From Nostoc foliaceum FACHB-393 (GTDB taxonomy: Bacteria; Cyanobacteriota; Cyanobacteriia; Cyanobacteriales; Nostocaceae): 64,000 nt of DNA. The notes below the pieces were generated by a model. The model ran no database searches. It was not told the origin of the DNA and saw only the letters and a program-made list of their open reading frames with translations. The stretch is from the NCBI RefSeq assembly GCF_014698505.1, contig NZ_JACJTD010000036.1, positions 19,406-83,405 of the forward strand, written 5' to 3'. The position numbers and the translations under genes are program-made. Positions 1 to 10,432 of this stretch are shown piece by piece. Position 1 is the stretch's first letter. Every line of letters starts with the position of its first letter.

Positions 1-179
1 GCGAAAGCCATTTTGAAGAAAGTGCTGCTGAATATGATAAGGCAAGACAAGAATTTATTGAATCAGCAGGAATTAAGTTTATTAGATTTACGAATAATTA
101 TGGGTATGCTAATTTGTCTGGCGTGCTGGACAGTATTGCTCAGAATATATATACCAAGTTTAAGGGGATAGTAATTTAA
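1..179 (+). CDS. DUF559-type endonuclease, C-terminal part
   Basis: The reading frame is open from the window edge (codons from base 3) to a TAA at 177-179, giving the last 58 residues. The stretch EYDKARQEFIESAGIKFIRF resembles the end of DUF559 proteins, which belong to the very-short-patch-repair-like endonuclease fold. Only the end of the domain is visible, so the catalytic residues cannot be judged. Family placement is by motif resemblance and no function is claimed. Confidence 0.6.
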   Translation, partial: ESHFEESAAEYDKARQEFIESAGIKFIRFTNNYGYANLSGVLDSIAQNIYTKFKGIVI

Positions 180-777
180 CCTCACCTCCAGCCCCTCTGC
201 TTATTAAAGATATATCGTGTACGCACAAGTCTCTCTCGACGCAATTTACGGTTTATCGAATAGCTCAAGAAAACCTCACCCTGGTTATACTACGCAAAAC
301 CCGTCCCTCTCCTTACTAAGGAGAGGGATTAAAATCACTATAGGGTGAGATTCCGACAATATTGTACCGAAGTGAGAACCGCTATATCTGATTATTTTGC
401 ACCCAACTGATATCTTTCCTTTAACGGTGGGTATTATAAGTTTACTTTGCTAATAACATCTTCATAAACTTGCCTTCAAATAAAATACATTTCCGCAATT
501 TTACTGTGAAGTTATGCTCTTATTATTTATCAGGCTTGAATTAAATAATTCTGAAAAAATCAGTATTTACCGGATAAAATGAACCATTCATGAATGATAT
601 AACTTTAAATAAATTGTCTTTTGTTGTAGCTACTTTATCTGGAAATTAGTCAAACCAGATGCAGTAGTTAGATAACTATAATCTTATATTTTGCCTGTTA
701 AAATACTTGGCAGTCATGATTTAAGGTGTATAAAAAAATAGAAAATCCGGTACAAATCACTTGACAGGGAAGCAGCT
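180..777. other. Intergenic region upstream of hpsA, with an interspersed repeat
   Basis: No credible gene was seen. Around 270-355 lies a C/T-rich then G/A-rich palindromic stretch (CCCTCTCCTTACTAAGGAGA at 303-322, followed by GGG). It resembles a common Nostoc interspersed repeat and recurs in diverged form at 5657-5720 and inside the kinase gene near 47240. The AT-rich stretch 420-777 directly precedes hpsA and presumably holds its promoter. I could not assign -10/-35 or sigma-specific boxes with confidence. Confidence 0.5.
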
Positions 778-3700
778 ATGTCTCGAAAACGTCAGCTAGT
801 CAAGGCAATTCAAAAAACCTTCGGACAAATTAGCAAGCAGTTTTTATCTGCAATTAACAAGCAAATTATTTGGTTCCTACGGGCTATTTTTGGGACTCGA
901 AGAAGACGTGGCTCGGTGAATGCTGGCTTTGTGTTACCAACAGTGGCGATGGTAACTTTGGTAGTCGTGCTGTTAACAACTGCAATTTTATTTCGGTCTT
1001 TTGAGCGCTCCAAAAATGCTAGTAATGTCCGGGTGAATGAAGCGACAATACAAGCCGCCACCCCTGCTTTGGAGAGAGCTAAAGCAAAAATAACTGCACT
1101 ATTTGCCGACCCGACTCTGCCACGTTCTGTTCCATCAAACGTAACACTATACAGTACCTTAACTAATAAACTTCCTGTCTATACGTTTGGTGATGAAACT
1201 CCCATAAGCCTGCCTTATGACCTTGATGGAGACGATACGATTGAAGCAGATAGTAGTGTCATTTTAGAGAATAAAGAAAACTTACAAACAGCCTGGAAAT
1301 TTCCTGCCGATACAGATAATAACGGTAAATTTGATAGCTTTATTCTCTACGGTATCTACTTCCGCACTCCCCCCCAAACTGGTACAACTCAAGAGAGAAA
1401 GAGAAGTCCACTGGATGCTAGAACGCCTCCTATGCTACCAGCTAAGGCAGGTGGAGCTTGTGATGTAGCCGGTGAAACTAGTGCCAGCTTGGTAGGTGCT
1501 TCTGGTTGGTATAAGTTACCAACTGGTGAATTGAAAAAAAGCTTTTTCGTATATGCAGCAACGGTTCCTATTAGTAGCTTAAATGATGATCTTGATACAA
1601 GCAAATATGAAGCATATCGAGGCAATAAGGGCTTCTCGGCTTTAGAAATGCAACAAGACCGTAGTCAAGTTCCAATTACTAATAATGCTGTTGTTTATGA
1701 AGATGACTTAGATATTACACCTGGTCCTAGATTTCGTTTGAATGGGCGCATTTTTACCAACAGTAATCTATTGATGGGTAGAAGTAATCAAAATATTACG
1801 CTATTCCAGGTCAGCAGTAGATATTCTTGTTATTACGAGCGAGAAAATGGCAGAATAGTTGTTGGTGGTAATGTTGCAGGTAATGGGTCGATAAGTGCTT
1901 CAGATATTGGGGCAGTTCAAGTAGATTTATTTAGAGAAAATGATGTCCCTACACAAACATCACTTGCAAGCACAAATAAATCTACCTCGAATAACCCAAA
2001 TCAAATTGCTTATAACAGTCAGGCTTATGCTCAACGGATCGACTTGTTAGTAAATGCACAATTCGCTCACGCTACAACTACTGACCCCCAAGAGGTCGAA
2101 GATAATAAAAGCAAGCGGATTGCAGCCGACCCAAGTTTAGATTCTAACAAGGTACGTCGAGAAGAACTGGAAATCTACTTCAAAAAACGTACCAGACGCG
2201 TACCATTTAATGAAGTACCTTATGGTACTGATGGCGTTGGTAGTTTTACTACAGCAAATGTTCTCGAAGGATATGACGATTCAGCAAGAAGTAATGCCCT
2301 ACGTCCAGCAGATAGCTGGATATATCCCACGAATACCAATACAACACTAACGCTAACCACATCAGAGCTACCTGCTACAGACCCAGCAACCTTAGAAACT
2401 TCTCCTGTCATAGAATCACGGTTAGGCGATCGCATTGTAGTAGGTAACAATTTACCTGAACTCAGATGGGACAGCACAAAAGAAATTTTTGTCGGAGAGG
2501 AAGAACCTGAAACCATTACTGGTGTGAAATGGACAGGTAGCACTACTAAAGATCGTACTCGTACTACTAGCGTCAAACAATTGGCAGATTTAGGGGTGAC
2601 TGGACGTGACGGATTCTGGGAAATAGCAGCCGCTTCACCCCGCGCTGATGCTCTTGATGTAGTTGGTGGATTACGAGTAGTTACAGGTGCAGGAGTTTAT
2701 AGAAGTACAGGTTCTGGACTACCTACTACTTCATCATTAGTAGTCTGGCCTGACACTATGCCCATGCTAGTGCCTGATCCTGCTAATCCTATCGACGGTA
2801 CTCCAACACGTGGGCATTTGGTGATGCGTGCCACAGCAGTTTATCACTACAACCGTAATTCGTATGATCCTAATGCGACTACACCAGATCATTATCAAGA
2901 ACCCATAGCCTGTGTCAGCAGTTATTACAATCCCACTAATCAAACAACAGCAACCACAAACACCTACGATCCTCTCGTTTCAACAACAGCAGCAGCTTCT
3001 AATAATGGGGTCGTTTACGAAATTTCCGATACTACATCTGATGAAATAACTAGAGGACAGACGTTAACCAGTGGGTTGTTTACAACTGCGGCGGATGCTG
3101 ATGATGTAACAAACCCTGCTGTAACTTTGCTAGATCGCTTAAAGTATCAAGCCAACTTGACATTTCCCAACGGTCGTTTTGTAAATCCGCTACTGCGACA
3201 AGCATTACTCAAAGCAACAGATAAAGACCTGACATTATCTGAGCAAGCAGCAATTGATTCGACAATTTGTGCAATAGAAATTGCCGATGGAACTCTCTCA
3301 ACGAGTGAAACTTACGTTCCTAATGATGCAATTAAGGAAACTACATTTCTTGATGCTAGACAAATTAAAGCTATAGATAAAGGTGGCACATTAACCGGAA
3401 ACTACAATTTAGAAGTTGAACAGCGCCAACCTTTAGAAATTCGTGCCACTGTCATCGATTTAGATAAGCTTCGCACAACTTCAATCGCTGGTACTTGGTC
3501 TAACGAATATCTGTTACCCAATAGTGGCATTATCTATGCCTCTCGTGATGATGCTCAAAAAGATGTCAGTAACTCAACCAGTGAAAATGTTAGCGCTAGT
3601 GACTACAGGCTCGATCCAGAGCGGCGACCCAACGCCATTATGTTGATTAATGGCAGTGACTTAAGTCGTGAGAACGATTACAGAGCAGAAGAAAAAGGCT

Positions 3701-5589
3701 TAGTTTTAGCAACTGACCTGCCAGCCTATGTTAAAGGCGATTTTAATCTGCATACCAAGCAAGAATTTAAAGGTACGGATCTTTTACCTGCTCCTAGTAA
3801 TGCTAGCTACGATACTAAATTTTACACTCGTGCTGCGGCAAATCGCGATCCTGACTTTGCTTGTCGGCCGGCAGACTCTAGACTTCCCAATTGCACAACT
3901 GGAGAAACCTGGCGATCAGCATCAGTAATTGCTGATGCTGTTACCTTGCTTTCTGGTAACTTCCGCGAAGGTTTTCGCAATGAGGGTGATTACGACTTGC
4001 GAAATAACCAAGGAAGTGACCCTAACATCGTACTCAGCCGACTGAGGGTGGGTTTCTGGAATAACAACTTCGTCACTTCATCTAAATTCTTCACTGACTC
4101 AGGTGGTGATGCCTACTACAAGGGTACTCCCAGTGGTACTGACAATAACAGTTCTTATTTGAACAACTTCGTCACGCCCATTCAGCGCCGAGGAAATTTC
4201 CCAGAGTATGTAATGGAAATGTGCTTCAAGATACCAGTTTCACAATGTGAACCAGGTGACTGGTATGTAGGTTTAGATGCAAATAATGATGTAGGCAATG
4301 CTTTAGACCTAACAACAGAAATCTTAAAAAGGTCTAGTGAGGTAATAGATGCAGATCCTGACAAACTCTTAGCTGGTACAACTGCGCGATCGCCAAGGGC
4401 TGGTTTTGAAGGATTTGCTCGTAGGGTTGCGTTCAAACGGACATACGATGCTGGTGCTGATTTTGCCAAGCTGGTTAATATTGCTAATAGTCCCATAACT
4501 TTTAGTGCCGCTACTCCTATTCCACTAGGTATCAAATCAGGCGCAGTAAAAGAACTTCCGCCATTTACCCCAGGTGGTACGCTAGACCCGAATAGCATAC
4601 CTGACATAGCAACTAATGCCCTATGGTTTGCAACCACAACAAGTACTTCTACTAGCCCTCCAGGGTTCAACACTGGTGAGATAAAATACAACAACACTAA
4701 ACGTCTATTTTACAGGTATCCGCAACTACCAGCTTCTGGTTCGCTTAGGGATTTCCCCGGAGCCACATCCCCATTCACGACTACACCCATCAGAAATGCG
4801 TTGTACCAGCCGCTATTAGAACCTGTATTGCAATTACAGGTAACAACCACTACAGGACCTCAAGATCAAGATTACGCCAGTTTAGCAGGAGGATTATCCA
4901 CTGTCGTTAAAAATACTAGATGGTTGTCTAAGGCAAGTGAAACAACTTTTAATCTAGTAATTGCAGCTGGTGATACTCCTGCTCGTGTGGGTGCAACTAG
5001 CTACGAAATCAATGGGGGTTTGCATAACTTTGTGCGTTTCTTAGAAAATTGGGATGGGGTTAATGCCAATATCAGCGGTTCATTCATCCAATTTAAACGC
5101 AGTATCTATGCTACTGCACCGTTCCAAGTTCTTGTCAGACCAGGACCAACAACTGCTCCTGCAACCTCTTCTAACCCTAATGCTCTTACTGCCACTGCCA
5201 ATAACAGTATCTTTATTAGAATTCTGAATTCCAATAGACCTGGTTACACATCAGATAGTACTTCTATAGGTAGTGAGCCTGCTGGTGAAGCGCCTTATTA
5301 TATGCCTCCTAACCGTAACTGGGGTTTTGATGTGGCGTTACTGGCGCAAAATCCCGACTTGTTTGCCCAGCGTTTTGTAATTCCAGCTATAGATCCTCCA
5401 AATGAATACTTCAGAGAAGTAGGTCGGGATGACCTTTGGGTGCAAACTCTGTTGTGTGCTGTCCAAACTCAAACAGCAGATGGGTTTGATATGTCTTCTG
5501 CGGACGACATCACTTTCTTTGGTAGTGGTTTCAAATTTGCACTACCTGCAAGTGAACGTCCTAGTGACTGCAAACTCCAACCATCCTGA
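778..5589 (+). CDS. hpsA: HpsA-like hormogonium polysaccharide protein
   Basis: A 1603-residue protein opening the pseudopilin/glycosyltransferase operon. Residues 1-50 are basic (RRRR at 41-44), followed by a single hydrophobic helix beginning FVLPTVAMVTLVVVLL at residue 51. This is a prepilin-like N-terminus ending in Gly50, but without the Glu at mature position 5 that follows the cleavage site in most type IV pilins. The rest is a long Thr/Ser/Asn-rich, probably extracytoplasmic region. In Nostoc punctiforme hpsA-G are needed for hormogonium polysaccharide and gliding; the large size, N-terminus and first position in the operon support HpsA. A purine-rich GGGAAG lies about 6-11 nt before the ATG. 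Its biochemical role is not evident from sequence. Confidence 0.82.
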   Translation: MSRKRQLVKAIQKTFGQISKQFLSAINKQIIWFLRAIFGTRRRRGSVNAGFVLPTVAMVTLVVVLLTTAILFRSFERSKNASNVRVNEATIQAATPALERAKAKITALFADPTLPRSVPSNVTLYSTLTNKLPVYTFGDETPISLPYDLDGDDTIEADSSVILENKENLQTAWKFPADTDNNGKFDSFILYGIYFRTPPQTGTTQERKRSPLDARTPPMLPAKAGGACDVAGETSASLVGASGWYKLPTGELKKSFFVYAATVPISSLNDDLDTSKYEAYRGNKGFSALEMQQDRSQVPITNNAVVYEDDLDITPGPRFRLNGRIFTNSNLLMGRSNQNITLFQVSSRYSCYYERENGRIVVGGNVAGNGSISASDIGAVQVDLFRENDVPTQTSLASTNKSTSNNPNQIAYNSQAYAQRIDLLVNAQFAHATTTDPQEVEDNKSKRIAADPSLDSNKVRREELEIYFKKRTRRVPFNEVPYGTDGVGSFTTANVLEGYDDSARSNALRPADSWIYPTNTNTTLTLTTSELPATDPATLETSPVIESRLGDRIVVGNNLPELRWDSTKEIFVGEEEPETITGVKWTGSTTKDRTRTTSVKQLADLGVTGRDGFWEIAAASPRADALDVVGGLRVVTGAGVYRSTGSGLPTTSSLVVWPDTMPMLVPDPANPIDGTPTRGHLVMRATAVYHYNRNSYDPNATTPDHYQEPIACVSSYYNPTNQTTATTNTYDPLVSTTAAASNNGVVYEISDTTSDEITRGQTLTSGLFTTAADADDVTNPAVTLLDRLKYQANLTFPNGRFVNPLLRQALLKATDKDLTLSEQAAIDSTICAIEIADGTLSTSETYVPNDAIKETTFLDARQIKAIDKGGTLTGNYNLEVEQRQPLEIRATVIDLDKLRTTSIAGTWSNEYLLPNSGIIYASRDDAQKDVSNSTSENVSASDYRLDPERRPNAIMLINGSDLSRENDYRAEEKGLVLATDLPAYVKGDFNLHTKQEFKGTDLLPAPSNASYDTKFYTRAAANRDPDFACRPADSRLPNCTTGETWRSASVIADAVTLLSGNFREGFRNEGDYDLRNNQGSDPNIVLSRLRVGFWNNNFVTSSKFFTDSGGDAYYKGTPSGTDNNSSYLNNFVTPIQRRGNFPEYVMEMCFKIPVSQCEPGDWYVGLDANNDVGNALDLTTEILKRSSEVIDADPDKLLAGTTARSPRAGFEGFARRVAFKRTYDAGADFAKLVNIANSPITFSAATPIPLGIKSGAVKELPPFTPGGTLDPNSIPDIATNALWFATTTSTSTSPPGFNTGEIKYNNTKRLFYRYPQLPASGSLRDFPGATSPFTTTPIRNALYQPLLEPVLQLQVTTTTGPQDQDYASLAGGLSTVVKNTRWLSKASETTFNLVIAAGDTPARVGATSYEINGGLHNFVRFLENWDGVNANISGSFIQFKRSIYATAPFQVLVRPGPTTAPATSSNPNALTATANNSIFIRILNSNRPGYTSDSTSIGSEPAGEAPYYMPPNRNWGFDVALLAQNPDLFAQRFVIPAIDPPNEYFREVGRDDLWVQTLLCAVQTQTADGFDMSSADDITFFGSGFKFALPASERPSDCKLQPS

Positions 5590-5793
5590 AGTGTTGAATG
5601 AAATTTTTTTTACAGCACTTATTAATTGAATAAACCACGTTAAGAGACTTAATTTCTAGCCCTCTTTCCTAGTAGGGAAGGAGGAAATTCCAAGCCTCTC
5701 TTTTACAAAGGGGGGAGGTTTGGACAGAGCTTACGAGTGTATTACACTTAATCACCAATCGCTGTAAAACATAGCCCTATCGAAAAACTAACT

Positions 5794-6450
5794 ATGAACA
5801 CACACCAACTACAGCAATCATCTGCCCAGTCGAGCCAATCTGGTTTTACGATCATTGAGTCGCTGGTGGCAATCCTCGTGGTTAGCGTTTTGCTGGTAGC
5901 GATCGCACCTGTTCTAGTCATGTCAACAGCAACTCGTGTGCAAGCTAGACGCATAGAATTGGCAACAGGAGCGGCTAAAGCCTTCATTGATGCTATTAAG
6001 TCTAAAACAATCTTAGAAACTCAAGTATCAAATGTAACTTCTTTACTTGCTAGCGAAAATGCCCCTACAGTCACAACTAATTTGTATTGCTTTCACAAAG
6101 ATGGAAAAATCACTCCCCCAACTGAGTGTACAACCTACAAAACAAACACCAGCCCAGTGCAGTTTTACATTCAGGCTTTTGGTAAATCAGATGTAACTAT
6201 CAGTACAAGTACCGCTCAAATCGATAGAGGTCAAGGCTATAGTTTGGGAATTCGGGTGTATCGTTCAGATGCAGAGTTTGGCTCTCTCAAGAAAACTTCT
6301 GATGACAATGGCAACCAAAAAACAACAGCAACGTTCACTGGGGGATTAGGCGATCGCAAAGCACCACTAGTAGAAATGACAACTGAAATTGTTAGGGGTC
6401 AAAGCTCCTATAGCGCTTTGTGTGGAAGACTTGGTGGTTGTCAACCATAA
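5794..6450 (+). CDS. hpsB: Pseudopilin HpsB
   Basis: A 218-residue type II secretion/type IV pilus-like pseudopilin. A 17-residue leader ends in Gly17, followed by FTIIESLVAILVVSVLLVAI, a prepilin peptidase site with Glu at mature position 5 and the hydrophobic assembly helix. The C-terminal globular part contains paired cysteines. It lies 204 bp after hpsA and immediately before two more pseudopilin genes, matching the hpsA-B-C-D order. The expected role is a minor subunit of a pseudopilus in the inner membrane/periplasm involved in polysaccharide export. The specific letter is assigned by order in the operon. Confidence 0.8.
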   Translation: MNTHQLQQSSAQSSQSGFTIIESLVAILVVSVLLVAIAPVLVMSTATRVQARRIELATGAAKAFIDAIKSKTILETQVSNVTSLLASENAPTVTTNLYCFHKDGKITPPTECTTYKTNTSPVQFYIQAFGKSDVTISTSTAQIDRGQGYSLGIRVYRSDAEFGSLKKTSDDNGNQKTTATFTGGLGDRKAPLVEMTTEIVRGQSSYSALCGRLGGCQP

Positions 6451-6518
6451 TTTATCTAGCAAACATAAATGATTATTTCATCTCTAAGTATCTGTTAGTA
6501 AGGAGAAATTGTAGCAAA

Positions 6519-7529
6519 ATGAATATATTGAGGTGGCTGTTAAGTACTCAGCTAAAACTCTCTCACAAGCAAAACAAAAATAGTGGCTTCACGCTGATTG
6601 AATTACTAGTAGCTATGATTATTGCATTCCTGGTAATTACGCCGTTGCTAGGCTTTATGATCAGCGTTTTAAACACTGACCGCCAGGAACAAGCTAAAGC
6701 CACCTCTGAGCAAGAAATTAAAGCAGCGCTTGACTATATTGCTCGTGATCTCCAACAAGCACTATATATATATGATGCTACTGGAATTGCTTGTCTAAGG
6801 GGTACTGTTGATACTAGTACTCCTAGTACTTGTCCAAATGCAGGTACAACTGGGAATCAACTACCTAGTGCAACAGATAGAGTTCCTGTGCTTGTCTTTT
6901 GGAAACGAGAATTAGTTAATCAAGCAATTACAATTACAGGCACTGAAAAAGACGATACTTTTGTTTACTCATTAGTTGCCTACTATTTAATTAAAGACGC
7001 TAGTCCTAGTACTACTTGGTCTAACGCTGCCCGCATCGCCAGATGGGAAATTAAAGATGGGGTTCCAAATGCTGCTGCTACAGTTGCTTGCGATGGATTT
7101 CTTGCAACCGAAAAATATCTCCCATGTCCAGATAAAGGTTTTAAACCATTTGACGTGTCACAAAAAGGCATAACATTACAAGCAAAAATGAATACTTGGA
7201 CAGGAGGGGGGAGTTACAATCAAAACCCCGTAGTTTTGGTTGATTTTATAGATCAAACAACAATAGCACAGGGAGCGCCAGCATCAACCTGCTCTACTAA
7301 CTTTAGTCAAATTCCAGTAGCAGCAACTAGTGTCAGAACAGGATTCTATGCTTGTGTAAATTCAGTTAGCGCAAATAATAGAAGTGCTGCTGAAGTTTAT
7401 TTAAGAGGTAACGCACAAGCTCGCTTATTAGAAGATGAAACTAAAGTACGTTACGCCGAAAGTAAATCTAGTTATTTTCCGAGTGCAAACATTAAGGTTC
7501 AAGGAAGCAGCTTTATATTTAGCAAATAG
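6519..7529 (+). CDS. hpsC: Pseudopilin HpsC
   Basis: A 336-residue prepilin-like protein. The ATG at 6519 is chosen because AAGGAG lies upstream (6500-6505) and it places the leader end (Gly23) directly before FTLIELLVAMIIAFLVITPL, with Glu28 at mature position 5. The longer open frame begins inside hpsB and would add an implausible leader. The large globular domain with several cysteines resembles the GspJ/PilW-type minor pseudopilins. It is the third gene of the hps operon. Confidence 0.8.
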   Translation: MNILRWLLSTQLKLSHKQNKNSGFTLIELLVAMIIAFLVITPLLGFMISVLNTDRQEQAKATSEQEIKAALDYIARDLQQALYIYDATGIACLRGTVDTSTPSTCPNAGTTGNQLPSATDRVPVLVFWKRELVNQAITITGTEKDDTFVYSLVAYYLIKDASPSTTWSNAARIARWEIKDGVPNAAATVACDGFLATEKYLPCPDKGFKPFDVSQKGITLQAKMNTWTGGGSYNQNPVVLVDFIDQTTIAQGAPASTCSTNFSQIPVAATSVRTGFYACVNSVSANNRSAAEVYLRGNAQARLLEDETKVRYAESKSSYFPSANIKVQGSSFIFSK

Positions 7530-7567
7530 GTTCTATCTTTGATAAAGATTAATAAAAGCAGGATAGT

Positions 7568-8272
7568 ATGCAGAATATTCTTAGTTTAAAAGTATTCGAT
7601 TATTTCCAGTTACACAGCAAAAAAACAAAACAAAAGCAGCAATATTTAGTAAATCGACACTATAGATACAATCGACATGATGCTGGTTTTAGCCTGATAG
7701 AATTAACAGTAGTACTGTTATTGGTAGCAATTTTAGCAGCGATCGCAGCTCCTGGTTGGCTTGCATTTGTGAATCGACAGCAGCTAAATAAGGCTAATGA
7801 CGCTGTTTTCGCGGCACTGCAAGAAGCACAGCGCGAAGCTAAAAACAAAAAACTTAGTTACAGCGTCAGTTTTCAAAAAAATACCACAACCCAAAATGTA
7901 GAGGTTGCTATTTATCGTACCGATGTTGGAATCAGCATATGGAAACCTTTAGGAGCGGATGTCGGAGTTAATTCTGATAAATTACTGCTGGGCGGGAATC
8001 TTAGTAGTAGTATTGGCAATACTACTACTGATTCTCCTGTATCCTACCCTTTAAATGCATCAGCAAAAATTACTTTTGACTATATGGGGACTTTACCAAA
8101 TGCAAACTTTGGAACAGTTATAGCTCCATCGACAGAGCCACCTGGCTTAAAAATAGTGGTAGCTGTACCAATATCTGCAAATTCTACATTGGCTAGTAGC
8201 GTAAAGCGATGCGTCATTGTGAAAACTCTTTTAGGCTCAACTATCACAGCGAAAGACTCCCAGTGTGATTAA
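7568..8272 (+). CDS. hpsD: Pseudopilin HpsD (GspH type)
   Basis: A 234-residue prepilin-like protein with an unusually long 40-residue basic leader, then FSLIELTVVLLLVAILAAIA (Gly40 cleavage, Glu45). The region after the helix (NDAVFAALQEAQREAKNKK) fits GspH/FimT-type pseudopilins. Its C-terminus (KRCVIVKTLLGS) closely matches that of the fourth pseudopilin at 11443-12000, so the two look like paralogues. There is no alternative in-frame ATG nearer the cleavage site, so the long leader is probably real. Confidence 0.78.
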   Translation: MQNILSLKVFDYFQLHSKKTKQKQQYLVNRHYRYNRHDAGFSLIELTVVLLLVAILAAIAAPGWLAFVNRQQLNKANDAVFAALQEAQREAKNKKLSYSVSFQKNTTTQNVEVAIYRTDVGISIWKPLGADVGVNSDKLLLGGNLSSSIGNTTTDSPVSYPLNASAKITFDYMGTLPNANFGTVIAPSTEPPGLKIVVAVPISANSTLASSVKRCVIVKTLLGSTITAKDSQCD

Positions 8273-8457
8273 GCAATTTTAATAGCGTAAATTTATAAAA
8301 ATACGAAATAATACTGAACATAAAACTGCACATTGATAGCAAAATTGAAGCATCAGGCACAGTTTTATGGTTTTGATAGATTTCTTTAATGCCAGTAAAA
8401 ATTAGCAATTGGCTTAATATATAAAAAGCATCCTAATCAAAATATACCTTTTGACAA

Positions 8458-9426
8458 ATGACTGAAAACCTTGACTTTACTGTAGCTATACCAACTTACA
8501 ACGGTGAAAGTCGTTTGCCTGAACTACTAGATCGACTACAAAACCAACTTCACACCGAAAACTTATCTTGGGAAATTATAGTTGTAGACAATAACAGCAC
8601 TGACAACACAGCTAAAGTTATTCAAACCTATCAGAAAAATTGGCAATATCCTTACCCTTTAAAATATTGCTTTGAATCAAAACAAGGTGCAGCTTATGCT
8701 CGAAAAAGGGCAGTTGCAGAAGCTAAAGGTAGATTCATAGGTTTTCTAGATGATGACAACTACCCATTATCAAATTGGGTATCCGCAGCTTATGCTTTTG
8801 GTGAAAAATATCCTCAAGCAGGAGCTTATGGCAGCCAAATTCATCCTGATTGGGAAGTAGAACCACCAGAAAACTTTCAGCGAATTGCTCCATTTTTAGC
8901 CATTACAGAACGGGGTAATTTACCGCTGTTATATGAAGCAGCTAAAAAAATACTGCCCCCTTCTGCTGGACTTGTTATCCGTAGGCAGGCTTGGTTAGAA
9001 AGTGTACCAGAACAGTGTATTTTAACTGGTAGAGTTAAAGGTAATATGCTCACCAGTGAGGACTTAGAAATGTTGTCTTATATCCAAAAGGCAGGATGGA
9101 AAATTTGGTATAACCCAGAAATGGAAATTTATCACAAAATACCCAGTTCCCGCTTACAAAAAGACTATTTAATTCCATTTTTTAGAGGTATTGGACTTAG
9201 CCGTTATGTAACTAGAATGGTAAATGTCAAACATGTGTATAGACCAGTTACTCTTGTAGCTTATATGATAAATGACTTGCGTAAAATTGCTTTACACTGG
9301 CTTAAATATCGGACTATGTTGAAAACTGATTTAGTCGCTGCTTGTGAAATGCAACTGTTTGTAAGTAGTCTGATTAGTCCTTTTTATCTTTGGAAAAATG
9401 GCTATCTAACTAAAAAATTTAATTAA
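8458..9426 (+). CDS. hpsE: HpsE family glycosyltransferase (GT2)
   Basis: A 322-residue family-2 glycosyltransferase. DFTVAIPTYNGESRLPELL begins the nucleotide-binding Rossmann-like domain, VVDNNSTDNT follows, and FLDDDN supplies the acidic metal/nucleotide-sugar motif near residue 98. No strong transmembrane channel is seen, so it is a membrane-associated cytoplasmic transferase rather than a synthase. It starts a run of three transferases and is followed after 10 bp by a close paralogue. Donor and acceptor sugars cannot be predicted. Confidence 0.8.
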   Translation: MTENLDFTVAIPTYNGESRLPELLDRLQNQLHTENLSWEIIVVDNNSTDNTAKVIQTYQKNWQYPYPLKYCFESKQGAAYARKRAVAEAKGRFIGFLDDDNYPLSNWVSAAYAFGEKYPQAGAYGSQIHPDWEVEPPENFQRIAPFLAITERGNLPLLYEAAKKILPPSAGLVIRRQAWLESVPEQCILTGRVKGNMLTSEDLEMLSYIQKAGWKIWYNPEMEIYHKIPSSRLQKDYLIPFFRGIGLSRYVTRMVNVKHVYRPVTLVAYMINDLRKIALHWLKYRTMLKTDLVAACEMQLFVSSLISPFYLWKNGYLTKKFN

Positions 9427-9436
9427 AAAATAATAT

Positions 9437-10432
9437 ATGAATGAACTATTTAAAAATATAGATTTTACTGTAGCTATTCCTACATACAATGGTGCAAAAC
9501 GGCTGCCTAAAGTTTTAGAATTGCTTTTTAATCAGACGGGGCTAAAAAACATAAATTGGGAAATAGTTATTATTGATAATAATAGTAATGATAATACATA
9601 TGAGGTAATCCAAACTTACCAAAAAACTGTTAATAAAAACTTCTTGTTAAGATATTTCCTGGAAAAACAGCAGGGAATTGCCTTTGCAAGAATGCGGGCA
9701 ATAAACGAATCTAGAGGCGAGTTTATTGCATTTGTAGATGATGATAACCTACCAGCAAATGACTGGGTTTTACAGTCTTATACTTTCGGCAAAGAGCATC
9801 CTCAAGCTGGTGCTTGGAGCGGTCAAATTCATGGTGATTTTGAAGTAAGCCCCCCAGAGGATTTTACAAGAATTCAAGCATTTCTAGCTATTAGAGAACA
9901 CGGAATAGAACCATATTTATTTGATGCAGATAATTTAAGACTTCCTCCGGGTGCTGCGCTAGTAGTCCGTAAGCAAGCTTGGTGTGAAAGTGTTCCAGAA
10001 GAATTGGTTTTTAAGGGAAGACTTAGTAAATTGATGGTTAGCGGAGATGATACAGAAGCTCTCTTATACTTACACAAAGCAGGTTGGGAAATTTGGTACA
10101 ATCCTGCAATGCATATCGATCATCAAATTCCACATTGGCGGCTAGAAAAAGACTACTTACTAGTACTAGCACGTGGTTGTGGTCTATGTATTTTTCAGCT
10201 ACGCTTGATAAATGCTAAAAATTGGCAAAAACCAATAGTTTTGGTTAAGACTATCTTGGGTAATTTACATCGCCTATTACAACATATTATTAAGTATCGA
10301 GGGCAATTAAAAAGTAATTTAATTGCACTTTTTGAAATTAATTTTTACTGGGCTAGTATGATGAGTCCTTTTTATTCTTTAAAATGGAAGCTAGACAAAA
10401 TTTTTGAAAATACAACTATGCAAAATGATTAA
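9437..10432 (+). CDS. hpsF: HpsF family glycosyltransferase (GT2)
   Basis: A 331-residue family-2 glycosyltransferase, clearly paralogous to the preceding gene: DFTVAIPTYNGAKRLPKVL, IIDNNSNDNT, FVDDDN, and the shared PPEDFTRI, PGAALVVRKQAW and AGWEIWYNP blocks. It begins 10 bp after the upstream stop and its end overlaps the next gene by 8 bp, so all three transferases are probably cotranscribed and translationally coupled. The HpsF letter rests on gene order. Confidence 0.77.
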   Translation: MNELFKNIDFTVAIPTYNGAKRLPKVLELLFNQTGLKNINWEIVIIDNNSNDNTYEVIQTYQKTVNKNFLLRYFLEKQQGIAFARMRAINESRGEFIAFVDDDNLPANDWVLQSYTFGKEHPQAGAWSGQIHGDFEVSPPEDFTRIQAFLAIREHGIEPYLFDADNLRLPPGAALVVRKQAWCESVPEELVFKGRLSKLMVSGDDTEALLYLHKAGWEIWYNPAMHIDHQIPHWRLEKDYLLVLARGCGLCIFQLRLINAKNWQKPIVLVKTILGNLHRLLQHIIKYRGQLKSNLIALFEINFYWASMMSPFYSLKWKLDKIFENTTMQND

